Origin: Acidobacteriota bacterium
GTDB taxonomy: Bacteria; Acidobacteriota; Thermoanaerobaculia; Thermoanaerobaculales; Sulfomarinibacteraceae
Direction: 5' to 3'
Length of the DNA: 7,222 nt
Assembly: GCA_030637805.1 (NCBI GenBank)
Contig: DAOWFV010000246.1
Coordinates: forward strand, 1-7,222
Positions 5,195-7,222 of the stretch are shown here, piece by piece. The notes under the pieces are model-generated. The model was not told the DNA's origin and did no database searches. It worked only from the letters and a program-made list of their open reading frames with translations. Position 1 is the first letter of the stretch; each line of letters begins with the position of its first letter. The translations under genes and the position numbers were made by a program.

Positions 5195-6166
5195 TCAATC
5201 CGGCAGGCCGCGAACAGTGTCCGGAGATCCGGATAAAGCCTCCAGAATCATGCGCCCTTTGTGGTAGTCGAAAATGACGCGGTACCTGCTCAGGAGAGAG
5301 TTGCCAATCACGCCGTTGAGCTTCGGGATGTTGCGCACGGCCGGGATCCGATACGACTCCATCCACGCCGTCTCGACGTTCTCCGTGATGAATGACCCCA
5401 ATTCCAGCCGGTGTATCGGCGCGACAACCACCAAGGTGTCGCCGACCACGCCGACGCTCCCGCCGAGGCTTCGCTCGGCCGGTGGTTTGAGCTGCCGCCG
5501 CGATCTGGTAATCAAGTTCAGGTAGCGGCTCGAGCCGGTGTCCACCAGAAGTCTGACCGGAACCGGTTTCTTTCCCGCCTCCACGACGACGCGCGCCGTC
5601 ACCACCGGACGGCGGTCGACGATCTCCAGTGGCAGCTCCTCACCCCGACCCTGGTAGAGGAAGGTCTGAGGATGGTGGAGAAGGAGACGCCGCCCGACCG
5701 GGTCGATCTCGACCACGTAGCGTTCGAAGAGATCGGCGCCGAGAAATCCGTGGATATCGCGGCCCGCCATCGCGGCGAGCCTTACGCCGATGTCGTGAAC
5801 CACGAGGGGCGCACGAATAAGCTCGAAGCCGAGGCTGCGGATTGAAACCTCCTTCGTGATGTGCACCCGGGTCGCGCCGGATCCCATGCCCCGGGCGAGG
5901 CCGACATCACCCACCTCGAGACCGAGGGCTTCGGCGAGAAAGGGGTCGGTGATCGCACTGTGAGTCGCCCCGGAGTCGAGCATGAAATCCATGAGCGGCG
6001 AGTCACCAATCTTCACCGGGACCAGGATGAGCCGGGCGAAGGCCTCGTAAATGAGCTCGTGGTCACACGGGGGCGGGCCATGCTCGAGCCCCGCTAGCCC
6101 TCCAGTTCCGCCAATCACGGCGATGGCGGTCAGGATCGACAGCGTGCGGCAGGAGGAGGCCATCAT
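5195..6166 (-). CDS. Predicted exported aspartyl protease with two retropepsin-like domains
   Basis: The protein has 323 aa. Its N-terminus has a hydrophobic stretch (about 9-27) that looks like a signal peptide or anchor. Two copies of a retropepsin-type fold appear in one chain. Copy one has the catalytic-type motif FMLDSGATHSAI (D64-S-G-A) and closes with GFLGADLFERYVVEIDPVGRRLLL (140-163). Copy two has LLVDTGSSRYLNL (D209-T-G-S-S) and closes with GVIGNSLLSRYRVIFDYHKGRMIL (285-308). Each therefore keeps an Asp-[ST]-Gly triad and the later hydrophobic-Gly motif, so an intramolecular active site using both aspartates is plausible, as in pepsin-like enzymes. The substrate is unknown. The start is ATG at 6166-6164, immediately followed by a second ATG; the upstream SD is weak. 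It converges on the VWA gene with only 20 nt between the stops, and no terminator hairpin is evident there. Confidence 0.85.
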   Translation of the reverse strand: MMASSCRTLSILTAIAVIGGTGGLAGLEHGPPPCDHELIYEAFARLILVPVKIGDSPLMDFMLDSGATHSAITDPFLAEALGLEVGDVGLARGMGSGATRVHITKEVSIRSLGFELIRAPLVVHDIGVRLAAMAGRDIHGFLGADLFERYVVEIDPVGRRLLLHHPQTFLYQGRGEELPLEIVDRRPVVTARVVVEAGKKPVPVRLLVDTGSSRYLNLITRSRRQLKPPAERSLGGSVGVVGDTLVVVAPIHRLELGSFITENVETAWMESYRIPAVRNIPKLNGVIGNSLLSRYRVIFDYHKGRMILEALSGSPDTVRGLPD

Positions 6167-6175
6167 CGGCCACCG

Positions 6176-6184
6176 AGTCTAGCA
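6176..6184 (-). promoter_or_regulatory. Extended -10 promoter candidate for the protease gene, possibly leaderless
   Basis: On the minus strand TGCTAGACT ends 9 nt before the ATG at 6166. If used, transcription would begin at or within a few bases of the ATG-ATG pair, giving a leaderless or nearly leaderless mRNA, consistent with the poor Shine-Dalgarno sequence. No -35 hexamer is seen. The 127-nt spacer back to the carboxyl-carrier gene holds no other recognisable feature. Confidence 0.4.
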
Positions 6185-6293
6185 CCTCGCCGACCATCAG
6201 CCGGGATGAGTAAGCTAGCCCGCTTGATGGAGGTGGCCTGCATCACGAGTGGTCGCGAATCGGCGTGCCCAGCACCCTCTCGGGGAGTGCGGC

Positions 6294-6797
6294 CTATTTC
6301 AGCTCCACCAACAGCTCGCCGCTCTCCACCGTGGCGCCGGCTTCCACGTGGACCGCGGCCACCCGACCGGCCTGCTCGGCGGCGAGCTCGTTCTCCATCT
6401 TCATGGCTTCGAGCACAACCAGCGGCTGCCCGGGAGACACCTCGTCGCCCGGCGCCACCTTGACCGCCACCACCTTGCCGGGGATCGGCGCCGAGAGCCG
6501 GCTGGGGCCCCCAGCCTGGGTGGCGGTGACGGCCTCCATCGCCTCGACCGGTGTGAGCACCGAGAACTCGAACTCGCGCTCGCCGACGGCGACCCGCCAG
6601 GTGCCGTTGCCGCTGTTGTGGTATGTGACCTGGAAGCTGCGGCCGTCATCGGGGAATCGTAGGGAGGCCACCGCCCCGTCGAACGGGACCAGCTCGACCG
6701 GCCGACGGCGACCGTCGACGACCACCTCAAACCCTCCACTGTTGGGCTCCACGTCCACCTCGCGGGAGGTGCCCGGGCCACGCACGACCCACTTCAT
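6294..6797 (-). CDS. Biotin carboxyl carrier protein subunit of an acyl-CoA carboxylase
   Basis: It carries biotin between the carboxylase and carboxyltransferase of an acetyl-, propionyl- or methylcrotonyl-CoA-type enzyme. The protein has 167 aa. The C-terminal 70 residues are a biotinyl domain with LSAPIPGKVVAVKVAPGDEV (101-120) and the biotinylation motif E-A-M-K-M (130-134, acceptor Lys133), ending GELLVELK. The N-terminal half (MKWVVRGPGTSREVDVEPNSGGFEVVVDG..., to about 85) resembles the beta-rich linker (BT-like) domain that joins biotin carboxylase and carrier in fused alpha subunits. The ATG at 6797-6795 is chosen because it overlaps the upstream stop (ATGA) and has GAGG 8 nt upstream; a longer open frame to 6839 runs into the biotin carboxylase gene. 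The actual acyl-CoA substrate cannot be told from this part. Confidence 0.9.
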   Translation of the reverse strand: MKWVVRGPGTSREVDVEPNSGGFEVVVDGRRRPVELVPFDGAVASLRFPDDGRSFQVTYHNSGNGTWRVAVGEREFEFSVLTPVEAMEAVTATQAGGPSRLSAPIPGKVVAVKVAPGDEVSPGQPLVVLEAMKMENELAAEQAGRVAAVHVEAGATVESGELLVELK

Positions 6798-7222
6798 CGG
6801 GGGAACCTCGAATGGAGCTGACGAGCGCCTTCCCGCCACCAGGCGCTGTCGGCGCCGCCGGCGAAGGGATCCCCGGCCAGGCGGCGGGCGTTGGTGGTGG
6901 CGAGACAGGCGGCGGCCACCACCGCGGCCTCCTCGGCCTCCTGGTCCTGCCGATCGGCGAGCTCGTGGAGCTTCGCTGCGCCCAGGAGCTCGTCGAGGAA
7001 GCCTGTGTGAAACTCCGCGGCGCGGAAGGCCTCCATCTCGACCAGGATTCGGAACAGTCCGAGGGTAGTGGCGATGCCGCGAATCTGGTACTCGGACAGG
7101 GCGCGGCGAAGACGCTCGACCGCCGCCGCGCGGTCAGGCGCCCAAACAACCAGCTTCGCCAGCATGGGGTCATACTCGAGCGGAACAACGCTCTCCGCCA
7201 GAATCCCCGAATCCACCCGCAC
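6794..7222 (-). CDS. Biotin carboxylase subunit of acyl-CoA carboxylase, C-terminal end (5' part outside window)
   Basis: Biotin carboxylase uses ATP and bicarbonate to carboxylate biotin on the carrier protein. The last 142 codons are present. The opening RVDSGILAESVVPLEYDPMLAKLVVWAPDRAAAVERLRRALSEYQIRGIATTLGLFRILVEMEAF (in pieces, about residues 2-66 of the fragment) is the C-terminal domain of biotin carboxylases of the acetyl/propionyl/methylcrotonyl-CoA carboxylase alpha family, and the FRAAEFHTGFLDELL ending is typical. A tail of about 60 residues (EEAAVVAAACLATTNARRLAG...) corresponds to the start of the linker domain of fused alpha subunits. The stop TGA (6796-6794) overlaps the ATG of the carrier gene by one ATGA unit. 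The frame is open to the right edge, and the true start lies beyond the window. Confidence 0.93.
   Translation of the reverse strand: MRVDSGILAESVVPLEYDPMLAKLVVWAPDRAAAVERLRRALSEYQIRGIATTLGLFRILVEMEAFRAAEFHTGFLDELLGAAKLHELADRQDQEAEEAAVVAAACLATTNARRLAGDPFAGGADSAWWREGARQLHSRFPR

Noticed and set aside
5219..5233. TCCGG-AGAT-CCGGA hairpin as a terminator for the VWA gene
   Set aside because: It lies inside the 3' coding end of the protease gene and has no following T-run in either direction.
6265..7068. 267-codon plus-strand open frame over the carboxylase genes
   Set aside because: Its low-complexity, Arg-rich composition is the usual shadow of a GC-rich gene; the opposite strand encodes biotin carboxylase and the biotinyl domain.

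Overview
The window is GC-rich bacterial chromosome carrying housekeeping and envelope genes packed closely, with repeat-filled spacers. No rRNA, tRNA, CRISPR array, transposase or phage gene is visible. The secreted VWFA-related protein with its N-terminal Ig-like/DUF domain is of a type especially abundant in Acidobacteriota, and the dense GC-rich layout fits that phylum (a Thermoanaerobaculia-like lineage is my guess). This is inference from gene style, not from a marker gene.

From left to right: (1) 1-879, minus strand, the classical yceD-rpmF-plsX cluster (DUF177 protein, zinc-type ribosomal protein L32, start of the phospholipid acyltransferase PlsX), preceded by an extended -10 promoter candidate. 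(2) 880-1170, a spacer made almost entirely of seven-base tandem repeats plus a 35-nt pyrimidine tract. (3) 1171-3167, minus strand, a compact three-gene unit: ECF sigma factor, zinc-finger membrane anti-sigma factor, and a secreted/membrane protein with a bactofilin-like (polymer-forming) beta-repeat segment followed by several membrane helices. The second and third genes overlap. (4) 3168-3437, a divergent spacer occupied by a striking composite repeat: eleven heptamers, an AT-rich core, and eleven heptamers in inverted orientation. (5) 3438-5174, plus strand, the secreted VWFA-related protein. (6) 5195-6166, minus strand, a predicted exported aspartyl protease with two retropepsin-like motifs in one chain. 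(7) 6294-7222, minus strand, the end of a biotin carboxylase and a separate biotin carboxyl carrier protein joined by an ATGA stop/start overlap, parts of an acyl-CoA carboxylase.

Functionally, yceD-rpmF-plsX links ribosome and phospholipid synthesis, the carboxylase genes make (or degrade through) carboxylated acyl-CoAs, and the sigma/anti-sigma/bactofilin-like unit looks like a self-contained envelope-sensing module. The most unusual signal is non-coding: at least three intergenic elements built on one plan (heptamer array, core containing CGGCTGG, second heptamer array), two of them with mutually inverted arms of equal copy number (3:3 and 11:11). The largest fills the region that must hold the divergent promoters of the sigma operon and the VWA gene.
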